Shown: positions 27,327-36,403 of the stretch, one piece after another
How the letters are laid out: every line of letters starts with the position of its first letter
How positions within the stretch are numbered: position 1 is the stretch's first letter
From: Kiritimatiellia bacterium
Lineage (GTDB): Bacteria > Verrucomicrobiota > Kiritimatiellia > CAIVKH01
Direction: 5' to 3'
NCBI GenBank assembly: GCA_025054615.1
Contig: JANWZO010000003.1
Location: forward strand, 1-45,586
DNA: 45,586 nucleotides
Program-made: the position numbers and the translations under genes
Notes under the pieces: generated by a model
Databases searched by the model: none
The model's input: the letters and a program-made list of their open reading frames with translations, nothing else
Told to the model about the DNA's origin: nothing

Positions 27327-27335
27327 TTTCTCCGC

Positions 27336-28202
27336 CTATTCCTCCAGCAGGCTCAGGAGATACCGGCCGTATTCGTTTTTCGCAAGGGGTTCTGCCAGCG
27401 CCCGCAGTTGATCCGATGTAATCCAGCGTTGGCGATAGGCGATTTCTTCGATGCAGGCGATTTTCAGCCCCTGCCGCTCTTCGATGGTCTGCACAAAGTT
27501 TCCGGCCTGCAACAGCGATTCGTGCGTGCCGGTGTCGAGCCAGGCGATCCCCCGGCCGAGCAGCTCGACGCGAAGCTTGCCGCGCTGGAGATATTCCCGG
27601 TTGACGTCCGTGATTTCCAGTTCGCCGCGCGCCGAGGGCTTGAGGGCGGCGGCGATGTCGAGGACGCTGTTGTCATAAAAGTAGAGGCCGGGGACGGCAT
27701 AGCGGGACTTGGGTCTCGCCGGCTTTTCCTCGATATCGGTCACACGTCCCTGGGCGTCGAACGCAACGACGCCATAGCGCTCGGGGTCCTTGACGCGGTA
27801 GCCGAAGATCAGCGCGCCATCGTGCAGCCGGCCCGCCTCGCGGAGAGATCGGGAGAGGTCGTGGCCGAAGAAAATATTGTCCCCGAGAATCAGGCAGACG
27901 GGGTCCCGACCGATGAAATTCCGGCCGATGATAAAGGCCTGCGCAAGGCCTTCCGGTCGCGGCTGTTCCGCGTAGGCGAGTCGAAGACCCAATTGTTCGC
28001 CGGAGCCGAAGAGGTCGCGGAACCGCGGAAGATCGGTGGGTGTGGAGATGATGAGAATCTCGCGGATGCCCGCCAGCATGAGCACCGAGAGCGGGTAGTA
28101 GATCATCGGCTTGTCGTAGACTGGCAGGAGCTGCTTGCTGACCGCGCGCGTGATTGGGTAGAGGCGAGTGCCGGCGCCCCCGGCGAGGATAATGCCTTTC
28201 AT
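27336..28202 (-). CDS. rmlA: glucose-1-phosphate thymidylyltransferase
   Basis: Makes dTDP-glucose, the first step of the dTDP-rhamnose route. It is 288 residues, normal. The nucleotide-binding signature is [13 protein letters not shown], followed by [36 protein letters not shown] and the [10 protein letters not shown] block are all there. ATG at 28202 with an AAAGG ribosome-binding site. Together with rmlC it points to O-antigen or exopolysaccharide synthesis. Confidence 0.95.
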   Translation of the reverse strand: MKGIILAGGAGTRLYPITRAVSKQLLPVYDKPMIYYPLSVLMLAGIREILIISTPTDLPRFRDLFGSGEQLGLRLAYAEQPRPEGLAQAFIIGRNFIGRDPVCLILGDNIFFGHDLSRSLREAGRLHDGALIFGYRVKDPERYGVVAFDAQGRVTDIEEKPARPKSRYAVPGLYFYDNSVLDIAAALKPSARGELEITDVNREYLQRGKLRVELLGRGIAWLDTGTHESLLQAGNFVQTIEERQGLKIACIEEIAYRQRWITSDQLRALAEPLAKNEYGRYLLSLLEE

Positions 28203-28271
28203 GACGGACCTTTTCTATCAGGTTTCCGTCTCCTTGGCGAGGCGGCGAGTGGCAAGGCCCTCTGGTGATCT

Positions 28272-29090
28272 CTATTTTTGAGGGCCAAGGACACTGTCGA
28301 TGAATGCGCTCAGGACGGGCCAATAGCCGGGGGTCTGGTTCCAGCCGCCCTCATCATGGCTGCCGCGTAGTTCGTAAAACTGTTTGGGTTCCGCCGCTGC
28401 TGTAAACAGCGCATAGCCCAGGTCAAACGGGATGAGCTGGTCATCCCGGGAACTGGCAAAGAGTTTGGGGACGGTGAGCCTGGCGACTCGCTCGGCGGCA
28501 TCATACCGATTGACCGCCACCCATCGGACGGGCAGCCACGGGAACAGGCGCTCGCCGACATCGACCACGCTGGTGAATCCCGCTTCCAAAATGGCGCCGC
28601 GGACAGGCTTGTCCATCGCCAGTTGAGCCGCGATGGCCGCGCCGAGCGATACGCCATAAACAATGACCGGGGGATTTTCGGCATCGTCATATCGGGCGCG
28701 GACCACCTCGTACGCGGCCCGGGCGTCGCGGTAGGTTCCCTTTTCCGACGGGAAGCCTTTGCTTTGGCCGTAGCCCCGATAGTCGAAAATGAACAGGTTG
28801 ACCCCGAGGGCATGCAGATCCCGGCAGATGCCCACGCGATTGGCGATGTTCAGCCCGTTGCCATGGCAGTAGAGGATGGTCCCGCGCGCGGCGGGGTGCG
28901 GAATCCACCAGCCGTGAAGCCGGACCCCGTCCTCGGCCACAAATTCGACGTCCTCGAAATCCAGTCCGACATCTTGGGGCGTCGAATCGATCACGCGGGA
29001 GGGTGCATAGAGGTTGCGCCATTCGAACCAGCGCAGGCCCAGCCAGACGACAACAACCAAGAATCCTATGCGGAGCAGGACAAGGGTCAT
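28272..29090 (-). CDS. membrane-anchored alpha/beta hydrolase (Bem46/FrsA-like)
   Basis: A 272-residue serine hydrolase with an N-terminal membrane segment (residues 3-20). The oxyanion region is Y-C-H-G-N-G. F-D-Y-R-G-Y-G-Q-S-K-G follows, then the nucleophile in Y-G-V-S-L-G-A, the acid in S-S-R-D-D-Q-L-I-P and the catalytic His in G-S-H-D-E-G-G. This order matches the Bem46/YqkD-like family of lipases and esterases; the substrate is unknown. Its ATG overlaps the stop of the M24 peptidase gene (ATGA), so the two are co-translated. Confidence 0.88.
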   Translation of the reverse strand: MTLVLLRIGFLVVVVWLGLRWFEWRNLYAPSRVIDSTPQDVGLDFEDVEFVAEDGVRLHGWWIPHPAARGTILYCHGNGLNIANRVGICRDLHALGVNLFIFDYRGYGQSKGFPSEKGTYRDARAAYEVVRARYDDAENPPVIVYGVSLGAAIAAQLAMDKPVRGAILEAGFTSVVDVGERLFPWLPVRWVAVNRYDAAERVARLTVPKLFASSRDDQLIPFDLGYALFTAAAEPKQFYELRGSHDEGGWNQTPGYWPVLSAFIDSVLGPQK

Positions 29091-30214
29091 GGCAATTCGA
29101 ATGGGTACGGATAGGAAGCCAGAATTTTGGCGCCATCCGACTGAATGACCACTGTGTCCTCGATTCGCACTCCGCCCAGTTCCGGATCGTAGAGTCCGGG
29201 TTCGACGGTAACGACATGGCCGCTGCGAAGATGCGTTTTTACCGTCGAAATGGAAGGCGGCTCGTGAATCTCGAGTCCCACGCCGTGACCTGTGCCGTGA
29301 ATGAAGCCGGTGGGGGGATTGCTGTCCGCTTTCAGCGGAAAACCAGCCGCTTCGAAGCGGCGCAGGATTTCCGCATGGATCCGATCAGCACGGACGCCGG
29401 GTTTCAGCGATCGGACCGCCCACGCCTGGGCCTCCCTCACGGCGCGATACATGGCGCGCACCTTTGGAGGCGCCTTGCCTTTCACGACAGTCCGCGTGAT
29501 GTCGCCCCAGTAGCCCGAGCGTTGATGTTGCGGGAAGATGTCGAGCACGATGGTCTGGCCGGCCCGCAAGGGGCCTTCTCCGCGATGGTGAGGGTCCGCT
29601 GCGTGCGGACCGCATGCCACTATGGGATCTCGCGCACTGCAGTCGTGGTCAAGGAGAGTGGTTGCTATGATCCGCTTGAGGCGTTCGGAGGTCAGTGGGC
29701 GGCCGTCGAGAACGAGCACATTTTTCCGGCCGATTTCTGCCCGGCGAATCGCTGCAATGGCTGCGCGCATGGCGGTCACCGCTGCGCGTTGCACTTTTGC
29801 AATCTGCTCGATTTCGTGCGGCGACTTGGTCTCGCGTTCGGGATAGAGCGGCCCACTGACAACCTCGATGTCAATACCGGCATCCTTGAGCGCAAACGCG
29901 ACATCCACGGGAAACTGAGGCCCGACACGAACGCTTTGAACTCCGGCACGACGACTGGCTTCCAACGCCCAATAAACCCGAGATCGCCGCTTGTCTACAG
30001 GAAGACCGAGCGAAATCGGCGTCCAAACCTTTGTGGACGGCGCTTCCGCACAGGCTCGCGCGAATTCGAGCAGTGGCACAACGAGATGTCGGTTGCCCGC
30101 GCCGGCGTCGAGAAACACGACGGGATCGACGGGCGAAAATCCGCAGGCGTATTTGAGATCCGCAGCGTCGTTTGATCCGGCCACGATCATGCGGGCTGTT
30201 GATGACTTTTTCAC
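29087..30214 (-). CDS. M24-family metallopeptidase (Xaa-Pro aminopeptidase-like)
   Basis: A 375-residue pita-bread-fold peptidase with a creatinase-type N-terminal domain (residues 1 to ~140) and a C-terminal catalytic domain. Metal-site blocks are visible: I-V-L-D-I-F-P-Q (first Asp), G-D-I-T-R-T-V (second Asp), I-H-G-T-G-H-G-V-G-L-E-I-H-E (His), T-V-E-P-G-L-Y (Glu) and I-E-D-T-V (Glu). It is probably a proline-specific dipeptidase or aminopeptidase in the cytoplasm. The only neighbours on the strand are the overlapping hydrolase and, upstream, the origin region. Confidence 0.9.
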   Translation of the reverse strand: MKKSSTARMIVAGSNDAADLKYACGFSPVDPVVFLDAGAGNRHLVVPLLEFARACAEAPSTKVWTPISLGLPVDKRRSRVYWALEASRRAGVQSVRVGPQFPVDVAFALKDAGIDIEVVSGPLYPERETKSPHEIEQIAKVQRAAVTAMRAAIAAIRRAEIGRKNVLVLDGRPLTSERLKRIIATTLLDHDCSARDPIVACGPHAADPHHRGEGPLRAGQTIVLDIFPQHQRSGYWGDITRTVVKGKAPPKVRAMYRAVREAQAWAVRSLKPGVRADRIHAEILRRFEAAGFPLKADSNPPTGFIHGTGHGVGLEIHEPPSISTVKTHLRSGHVVTVEPGLYDPELGGVRIEDTVVIQSDGAKILASYPYPFELP

Positions 30215-30621
30215 GCGGAGAACTCCTCTTTTTGCCGAGCATATGCGCTCCTGCCGCCCTCGCCAATTTTCTAGAGTTTTCGCGGCCTAAATTCCGGAAC
30301 CCCTTGCAAACGCGGCACTAATGGTTCTCGAATGCCTCCCACCATATGTTGGGGTTGTTTGAGAATTATCCACCAGAAGTTGCGCGTGGCCTCTTATTTT
30401 TCAAAAATCGTTTTTTTCACCTTGTAGCTCTCTAGACCGGTTTTTAGGTTTCCGCCGTCGCGGGTGACGGACGGGGCCATCCAAGGCTGTTAATAACCTG
30501 TGGATAACCCATTCGCCCGATGGTTGGCCATGCGAGGAGATCGGTCAATACCTAGGACTATTTACAGAGGCCTTTCGCGCCGCTCGTCTACGCGGGCGGC
30601 AGAGGGCGGAAAGGATTTGCG
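30215..30621. other. dnaA upstream region, candidate part of oriC
   Basis: A divergent intergenic region. It holds a perfect DnaA box, TGTGGATAA at 30499-30507, and a near-perfect one, TTATCCACC at 30366-30374. Between them is an AT-rich run (about 30391-30422, with T and A tracts) that could unwind. Next to the perfect box is TTAATAACC. This is the usual place for an origin or for DnaA autoregulation of dnaA. Confidence 0.6.
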
Positions 30622-31998
30622 ATGGACGTATCTGTCGAGACGGTCTGGTCGAATGCCTGCAAAGAGCTCCGAAGCACTTTGTCGAAAGATGTTTTTGACC
30701 GCTGGATCGGCGTAATCGAGGCGCTGTCGATCGAGGGGGATACGCTCCACCTCGGTGTTCAGAACGATTTCTACCAGTGCTGGCTGGAGGAAAACTATCT
30801 TCCTCTCATCCAGGACGCAGTGGCGCTGGCGTATGGCAGCCGTTTAAACATTGTATTTCGAGTCTCCAAAGCGCCATCCGCTCCCCAATCTGATAAACCA
30901 CAATCGGCCGAGGGGACGACAGTGCACCGGGGGCGGTCTTCATCAGGCGCCGTCGCGCCTGCGGCGCTGAACCCAAAATATACGTTTGAAACTTTTGTCG
31001 TCGGGCCCTCGAACAGTTTTCCGCATGCGGCCTCTCTGGCGGTGGCCCAATCGCCCGGCAGGGCCTACAATCCGTTGTTCCTCTACGGCGGCGTCGGCCT
31101 CGGCAAAACCCACCTCATGCAAGCGATCGGCCATTCGGTCCTGCGCACGGGCCGCAGCGTCGTCGCCTACGTCACCTGCGAGGCGTTCACGAACGAGTAC
31201 ATCGATGCCCTGCAGCGGAAGGCGCTGGTTCAATTTCGCAAGAAATATCGAAACGTTGACGTGTTGCTGATCGACGATATCCAGTTCCTCGGCGGAAAAG
31301 AGCGGATGCAGGAAGAGTTTTTCCACACGTTTAACGCCCTCTTCGACAGCCACAAACAGATCGTGCTCACCTGCGACCGTCCCGCGAGCGAAATTCCGAG
31401 CCTCGAACACCGGCTGGTGTCTCGGTTCGAATGGGGGCTTGTGACCGAACTGGAACCGCCCGATATCGAGACGCGCATCGCAATCCTTCGCAACAAACAG
31501 GAAGAGCTCAACGTCAAATTGCCGGAGGAGATCATCAACTTTATTGCCGAGAAAATTCGTTCCAACATCCGCCGTCTCGAAGGGGCGCTGATTCGCGCGG
31601 CATCCTACGCCTCACTGACCGGCCGCCCGCTGACGATTGAGACGGTTGAACATCTATTGCGCGACACATTTGACCAGGAAAAACAGGAAACCCTGACCAT
31701 TGAAGAAATCCAAAAGATTGTCGCGGAATATTTCGACCTGCGGCTGTCGGATATGACGAGCAATCGCCGACCGCAGTCGATCGCGTTTCCCCGTCAGGTC
31801 GCGATGTACTTTTGCCGCCAACTCACCTCCCATTCGCTGCCAGTCATCGGAAGCGCATTTGGGAAAAACCATGCGACTGTGCTTCACGCATGTCGCCTGG
31901 TTCAGCATCGGCTGAAGGAGGACCCGGAATTCCGGCAGAACATGATGGTCCTCCAACAGCGCCTCGAACGACGAACGGACGGACGCCGCCAGTTGTGA
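30622..31998 (+). CDS. dnaA: chromosomal replication initiator DnaA
   Basis: AAA+ ATPase that binds DnaA boxes and opens oriC. It is 458 residues. Domain I starts W-S-N-A-C-K-E-L-R, and domain II is a short linker (~90-115). Domain III has Walker A G-G-V-G-L-G-K-T at 156-163, Walker B L-L-I-D-D-I-Q-F-L, and the sensor and R-S-N-I-R-R-L-E-G-A-L blocks. The domain IV helix-turn-helix has F-G-K-N-H-A-T-V-L-H-A-C, where most homologues read G-R-D-H-(T/S)-T-V. Ribosome-binding site GGAAAGGA. Flanked on both sides by DnaA boxes. Confidence 0.97.
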   Translation: MDVSVETVWSNACKELRSTLSKDVFDRWIGVIEALSIEGDTLHLGVQNDFYQCWLEENYLPLIQDAVALAYGSRLNIVFRVSKAPSAPQSDKPQSAEGTTVHRGRSSSGAVAPAALNPKYTFETFVVGPSNSFPHAASLAVAQSPGRAYNPLFLYGGVGLGKTHLMQAIGHSVLRTGRSVVAYVTCEAFTNEYIDALQRKALVQFRKKYRNVDVLLIDDIQFLGGKERMQEEFFHTFNALFDSHKQIVLTCDRPASEIPSLEHRLVSRFEWGLVTELEPPDIETRIAILRNKQEELNVKLPEEIINFIAEKIRSNIRRLEGALIRAASYASLTGRPLTIETVEHLLRDTFDQEKQETLTIEEIQKIVAEYFDLRLSDMTSNRRPQSIAFPRQVAMYFCRQLTSHSLPVIGSAFGKNHATVLHACRLVQHRLKEDPEFRQNMMVLQQRLERRTDGRRQL

Positions 31999-32233
31999 AC
32001 AACGACGTTTATAGCTGTGGACAAACCGAGGGGTGGACGCATTGTCAACAGCCAGCGACCATCTCGCCCAGTTATCCCTCGATTTATTCACACCCCTCGA
32101 GAAGCCGATCGATCAGCTTTTGCGGCCTGAATGCCCGCTCTCGAGGAGTTGTCATCAGGCATAATACGATGGTATAAATGAAGGATACTTCGCATATCTA
32201 CTATTCAGAGCTGTCGACAAGCGTGATCCCCAT
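31999..32233. other. dnaA-dnaN intergenic region with DnaA boxes (candidate oriC)
   Basis: DnaA-box-like sites: TGTGGACAA (32016-32024), TTATTCACA (32084-32092, fits TTATNCACA) and a weak TTATCCCTC (32072-32080). A CGAGGGGTG / CACCCCTCG inverted repeat brackets the cluster. An AT-richer stretch (32158-32215) follows. Four or more boxes around one gene support an origin here. Confidence 0.6.
32149..32178 (+). promoter_or_regulatory. sigma-70-type promoter of dnaN
   Basis: TTGTCA (32149-32154) and TATAAA (32173-32178), 18-base spacer. About 55 bases upstream of the dnaN ATG. It lets dnaN be transcribed apart from dnaA. Confidence 0.55.
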
Positions 32234-33352
32234 ATGAAACTGACCGTCAACAAACAGAGCTTTATCACCGCGATGGAAAAGGTTTTTCCCGTCGTGCCTG
32301 CGCGCGCGACACTGCCCATCCTCCAGAATGTACTTCTGAAGGCCGAGGGCGAAAGTCTTTCCCTGACGACGAGCGATATTCAGTCAACAGTTCAGACAAC
32401 ATTGCCCGCGAGCGTCGCTCGTTCGGGGGCCACCACAATTCCGGCCCGCCGCCTGTTCAACATCCTCAAGGAGTTGCCGTCGTCCGAAATTGAACTCGAC
32501 ACGGAAGATAAGGGCGACCTGGACATCACGGTCATTCGCGCCGGAGCGTCGATCGTCAAATTGTTCGGGATCAAACAATCCGAATTCCCGGCTCCTGCCA
32601 AGGTGACCGGGGTCCAAAAGTTCGTGGTGAGCCAGTCGCTCTTCAAGACGATCCTGGATTCGGTTCACTATGCGGCCTCGGTGGACGAGAATCGGAAAAA
32701 TTTACAGGGGGTGTTGCTGGGATTTCGATCGGGGAAAATTTTTGGGGTGGCCACCGACGGGCGGCGGCTCGCGCTGTGGGAAGAAGAGTTTCACGTTGAT
32801 CGTCAGCAGGAAGGGGAGTGGACGATTCCCAACGATGCGGTGCGGGAGCTGCTGGCGTTGCTTGGGGAGGAGGGGGATCTGCGGATTCTAATTTCAGACA
32901 CGAATCTTGTCTTTGAAGGGCCTGATTTCAAGTTGATCTCGCAAATGCTGATGGAGAAGTTTCCGAATTTTCGTCAGGCGATACCTGCCGGAAGCGATGT
33001 GCGCGTCAGTGTCGCGAGGGATGAGCTCCTCGGCGCCTTGCGCCGTGCCTCGATCCTGCTTTCGGGGCATGAAGGTTCGGTGTCGCTTTCCCTTTCGGAC
33101 AATTGCCTGGAAATCAGCACGCCGGAAAACGAGGCTGGCGAGTATCGGGAAAAGATAGCGGTCAAGCACTCGGGCCCGAGCATATCGATCCTTTTGAATG
33201 CAGAATGGCTCATGGACCCCTTGAGGAACCTGTCTTCGGATGAGGTCTTTCTTGAATTGAGCGGTTCGTACAGCCCATGCGTGATCAAGACGGACAAACC
33301 GTTCCTGTACGTGCTGATGCCCATGCGCCCGACGACGACCGCAACTCGATAA
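32234..33352 (+). CDS. dnaN: DNA polymerase III beta sliding clamp
   Basis: Ring-shaped processivity clamp that tethers polymerase to DNA. It is 372 residues in three similar domains. It starts M-K-L-T-V-N-K-Q-S-F, carries P-A-R-A-T-L-P-I-L-Q-N-V and T-D-G-R-R-L-A-L (the clamp T-D-x-H/R-R-L motif), and ends P-F-L-Y-V-L-M-P-M-R. Full length with no gaps. Directly after dnaA in the conserved dnaA-dnaN order; no recF or gyrB follows, which departs from the classic arrangement. Confidence 0.96.
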   Translation: MKLTVNKQSFITAMEKVFPVVPARATLPILQNVLLKAEGESLSLTTSDIQSTVQTTLPASVARSGATTIPARRLFNILKELPSSEIELDTEDKGDLDITVIRAGASIVKLFGIKQSEFPAPAKVTGVQKFVVSQSLFKTILDSVHYAASVDENRKNLQGVLLGFRSGKIFGVATDGRRLALWEEEFHVDRQQEGEWTIPNDAVRELLALLGEEGDLRILISDTNLVFEGPDFKLISQMLMEKFPNFRQAIPAGSDVRVSVARDELLGALRRASILLSGHEGSVSLSLSDNCLEISTPENEAGEYREKIAVKHSGPSISILLNAEWLMDPLRNLSSDEVFLELSGSYSPCVIKTDKPFLYVLMPMRPTTTATR

Positions 33353-33369
33353 GCGGGAGAATAATCAGT

Positions 33370-33444
33370 TGGTTGCCCGACTAGGATTTGAACCTAGACA
33401 AACAGATCCAGAGTCTGCTGTGCTACCATTACACCATCGGGCAA
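33370..33444 (-). tRNA. tRNA-Gln (anticodon CTG)
   Basis: Read on the minus strand. Acceptor stem TTGCCCG/CGGGCAA, D-arm with G-T-A-A-T-G-G-T-A-G, anticodon stem GCAGA/TCTGT with loop CTCTGGA (anticodon CTG), and T-arm CTAGG-TTCAAAT-CCTAG. The 3' CCA is encoded (33370-33372). It decodes CAG. Confidence 0.93.
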
Positions 33445-33470
33445 TCGGTGTAGTATTAAGGGCGTTGAAA

Positions 33471-33500
33471 TAAATAAGTCGAACGCGGTCGGCGCGTCAA
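33471..33500 (-). promoter_or_regulatory. sigma-70-type promoter of tRNA-Gln
   Basis: On the minus strand, TTGACG (33500-33495) and TATTTA (33476-33471) with an 18-base spacer. About 27 bases upstream of the tRNA 5' end. It lies back-to-back with the start of the sixA gene. Confidence 0.5.
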
Positions 33501-33512
33501 GGAGCCATCCCT

Positions 33513-33983
33513 ATGCGGATCTTGTTCATACGCCACGCGGAAGCTGTTGATGCGACGGAATTCGCGGGTGACGACCTTGAACGCCCCCTAACGCCAGCCG
33601 GTCGAAAACGATTTGGCAAAGTGGTGGCCTATCTCGCCAGAAACTATCCTAAACCAGAGTGCATTTTGTCCTCCAAGGCCGTCCGTGCGTGGGAAACTGC
33701 AAATGACTATGCGCGGGGCGTCGGCGTGAAGGACATCGTTGTTCGAGATGAGCTCAATCCGGGTGCAACCCCGGATGACATCAGACAGATTCTCAAAGAA
33801 TACAAAGATCTTGAGTGGATTGCGCTTGTGGGCCATGAGCCCGATTTCTCAAAAGCCATCGCCGCGCTCACCAGCAGGGGCAAGCTGCGGATGAAATTCA
33901 AAAAAGGTGCTGTTGCCGAGGTGGAGTGGTCTGGGCGCGGCGATGCGACGCTTCGCGCGCTTATCGACCCGGCCCGATTGTGA
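33513..33983 (+). CDS. sixA: SixA-like phosphohistidine phosphatase
   Basis: A 156-residue histidine phosphatase. The catalytic R-H motif is at residues 7-8 (F-I-R-H-A-E-A). It is followed by D-D-x-x-R-P-L-T-P-x-G, S-S-K-A-V-R-A-W-E-T and the second His in V-G-H-E-P-D-F. This is the SixA arrangement; in other bacteria SixA removes phosphate from His on phosphotransfer proteins. Notably the next gene but one element downstream, ptsP, makes phosphohistidine, so a functional link is plausible. The gap to ptsP is 134 bases. Confidence 0.85.
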   Translation: MRILFIRHAEAVDATEFAGDDLERPLTPAGRKRFGKVVAYLARNYPKPECILSSKAVRAWETANDYARGVGVKDIVVRDELNPGATPDDIRQILKEYKDLEWIALVGHEPDFSKAIAALTSRGKLRMKFKKGAVAEVEWSGRGDATLRALIDPARL

Positions 33984-34117
33984 AGCGCTCCGCCCGCCCC
34001 TGGACAGAGAACTTCACTGCTGCTGGAATCTTCGGGTGACCTCCGGTCGCCGAGCGCCTCACTATTGGTTCGACAGCGGGCTCCGTTCGCGTTACATGCG
34101 GAGCGTGGAATTTCACG

Positions 34118-36403
34118 ATGCGGAAGGACAACGTCGAGCTCATTTGCAACATCGCCGAACTCGCCGGCTTGTTCCAGAAGAGTTCGGGCCTGAGCGACTT
34201 TCTTCAAACGGTTGTCAGCGTGGTGGCCTATCACATGCGCGCCGCCGTGTGCTCAATTTACCTTTATGACGACCAGTCGAGAGAACTCGTTCTGACCGCG
34301 ACCCAAGGTCTTAATCCCGAATCCATCGGCAAGGTTCGATTAAAGCTGGGAGAGGGGTTGACCGGACTGGCCCTCAAGGAACTCCGGCCCATTCGTGAAG
34401 GGCGAGGGTCACGCAATCCGAATTTCAAGTTCATTCCCGGAATTCGCGAGGAGCAATACCAAGCATTTCTCGCTGTTCCGATCCTCCGAGGACTGGAACG
34501 TGTCGGGGTCCTGGTTCTTCAGGATCCGGTGGAAAACTATTTCGACGAAAATGATACCAAGGCCCTGCAGGCAATCGCCGCTCAACTGGCCGCCACAATC
34601 GAGAATGCCAAGCTGCTGATTACCCTGCATCAAATGCAGGAGAGACAGGCGGCCGGGCAAGCAGAGACGAGGCAGACGGCGCTACCGTCCGAGCTTGGCA
34701 TGAAATTCATACGCGGAGTTCCAGCCTCGGCAGGGATCGCCGTGGGGCGGGCTTTGCCGATCGGAATGAGCGAGGACCACTTTGTTGTGAAGCCCGAAGC
34801 CGGCATGCCTTCGTGGACGCTCGACGATTTTCGGCGCGCGCTCGCCAAGACCGAAGACCAGATCGAACAGCTTCAGCTCAGTGTGGAGGAAAAACTGACT
34901 GACGTTGCCTCGATGATTTTCAGCGCACACCTGCTGATTTTGAAGGACGATAAATTTTCCGGCGCGATGGAATCTCTGATTCGCCAAGGGGTGCCGGTGG
35001 CGGACGCCGTCGCGCGCGTCGTCCAGGAATATGTGCACCTCTTTGGAAACAGCAACAATCCGCGTCTCCGGGAAAAGGTTCAGGACGTCAGGGACATCGG
35101 ACGCAGGCTGCTGAACAACCTGCGCTCCGGGGAGGAGTCGCAGTCGGATTATGCGGGACGTGTGATCGTGGCATCGGAACTGATGCCTTCCGACATTCTC
35201 AAATTGTCCGCCCAGCGCGTGGAAGGCCTGGCCCTGGTCGCAGGCGGGCTGACGTCGCATGTCGCCATTCTGGCGCGGTCACTACAGTTGCCGATGGTGA
35301 TTGTCGAAGACCGGTCGCTGCTTCATGTCGACGAGGACACGGTGATCGCCATCGATGGGGAACAGGGCAATCTCTACATCAACCCGACGCCCGATGTCCT
35401 GCGGAACTTTGAGGAACTCCGGCGGACCCGGCAGGTCATGGAGACACACCTCCAAAACGTTGCGGACGAAACTTACACCCGCGACGGACAACGGGTTCAT
35501 GTGCTGTGCAACATCAACATGTTGAGCGAGGTTCCTGCCGCGCTAAGGCTCAAGGCGGAGGGCGTCGGGCTTTATCGCAGCGAATTTCCGTTTATTGTCC
35601 GCAACGATTTCCCTTCCGAGGAGGAGCAATACCGCGTCTACAGAAAATTGATCGACGGCATGGGCGACCGCCCCGTGATCTTCCGGACCCTCGACATTGG
35701 CGGGGACAAGATGTTGTCCTACTTTCCCATCGTCAACGAAAGCAATCCCTTCCTCGGTCTCCGCGCGATTCGCTTCTCGCTCCGGCACCGGCACATCTTC
35801 GAGCAGCAACTTCGAGCGCTGCTCCGCGCGGGTCATCAAACGAAGTTGCACATCATGTTTCCGCTCGTGGCTTCGGTGGAAGACTTCACCGAGGCGCGGG
35901 ACATCGTGCACGCCTGCATGCAAAGCCTCGAACAAGAGGGCATCCCGTACAACCGGGCGCCGAAGCTCGGCGCGATGATCGAGTTGCCTTCCGCCGTGGA
36001 GATTGTTGAAGAGCTTGCCGCCGAGGCGGATTTTCTCTCGATTGGCGGAAACGACCTCGTGCAATACATGCTGGCGGTCGACCGCACAAACGAAGCGATC
36101 TCCGATCTCTATGTCGCACATCATCCGGCCGTGCTGCGGGCGCTGCACCGGGTGGCGCAGGCGGCTCATCGGCATGGCCGGCCGGTTTCCTTCTGCGGCG
36201 AAATGGCGGCGGACCCCAAAATGATCCCTTTTTTGGTGGGAATAGGCATCCGCGTCCTCAGCGTGGAGGCGCGCCAGATTCCCCGCGTGCAGCAGATCGT
36301 CCGCTCGCTGGACGCGGCGCAGGCGGCAGAAAAGGCCCGCCGCATTCTGCAGATGGGGCGGATTCGCGACGTCGCGCGCGCCCTGGAAGGGAATGGAGGA
36401 TGA
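34118..36403 (+). CDS. ptsP: PtsP: GAF-domain PEP-protein phosphotransferase (enzyme I-Ntr type)
   Basis: Phosphorylates an HPr-like protein from PEP, feeding a regulatory rather than sugar-importing PTS. It is 761 residues. The N-terminal GAF domain (about 15-165) has C-S-I-Y-L-Y-D and L-G-E-G-L-T-G. Enzyme I follows: G-V-P-A-S-A-G-I-A-V-G, the phosphorylated H381 in G-G-L-T-S-H-V-A-I-L-A-R, and G-L-Y-R-S-E-F. Further on are the PEP-binding barrel F-R-T-L-D-I-G-G-D-K and the active-site C693 in F-C-G-E-M-A. The GAF domain suggests control by a small molecule. Its stop overlaps the DUF481 gene (ATGA). HPr and EIIA-Ntr are not in the window. Confidence 0.93.
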   Translation: MRKDNVELICNIAELAGLFQKSSGLSDFLQTVVSVVAYHMRAAVCSIYLYDDQSRELVLTATQGLNPESIGKVRLKLGEGLTGLALKELRPIREGRGSRNPNFKFIPGIREEQYQAFLAVPILRGLERVGVLVLQDPVENYFDENDTKALQAIAAQLAATIENAKLLITLHQMQERQAAGQAETRQTALPSELGMKFIRGVPASAGIAVGRALPIGMSEDHFVVKPEAGMPSWTLDDFRRALAKTEDQIEQLQLSVEEKLTDVASMIFSAHLLILKDDKFSGAMESLIRQGVPVADAVARVVQEYVHLFGNSNNPRLREKVQDVRDIGRRLLNNLRSGEESQSDYAGRVIVASELMPSDILKLSAQRVEGLALVAGGLTSHVAILARSLQLPMVIVEDRSLLHVDEDTVIAIDGEQGNLYINPTPDVLRNFEELRRTRQVMETHLQNVADETYTRDGQRVHVLCNINMLSEVPAALRLKAEGVGLYRSEFPFIVRNDFPSEEEQYRVYRKLIDGMGDRPVIFRTLDIGGDKMLSYFPIVNESNPFLGLRAIRFSLRHRHIFEQQLRALLRAGHQTKLHIMFPLVASVEDFTEARDIVHACMQSLEQEGIPYNRAPKLGAMIELPSAVEIVEELAAEADFLSIGGNDLVQYMLAVDRTNEAISDLYVAHHPAVLRALHRVAQAAHRHGRPVSFCGEMAADPKMIPFLVGIGIRVLSVEARQIPRVQQIVRSLDAAQAAEKARRILQMGRIRDVARALEGNGG

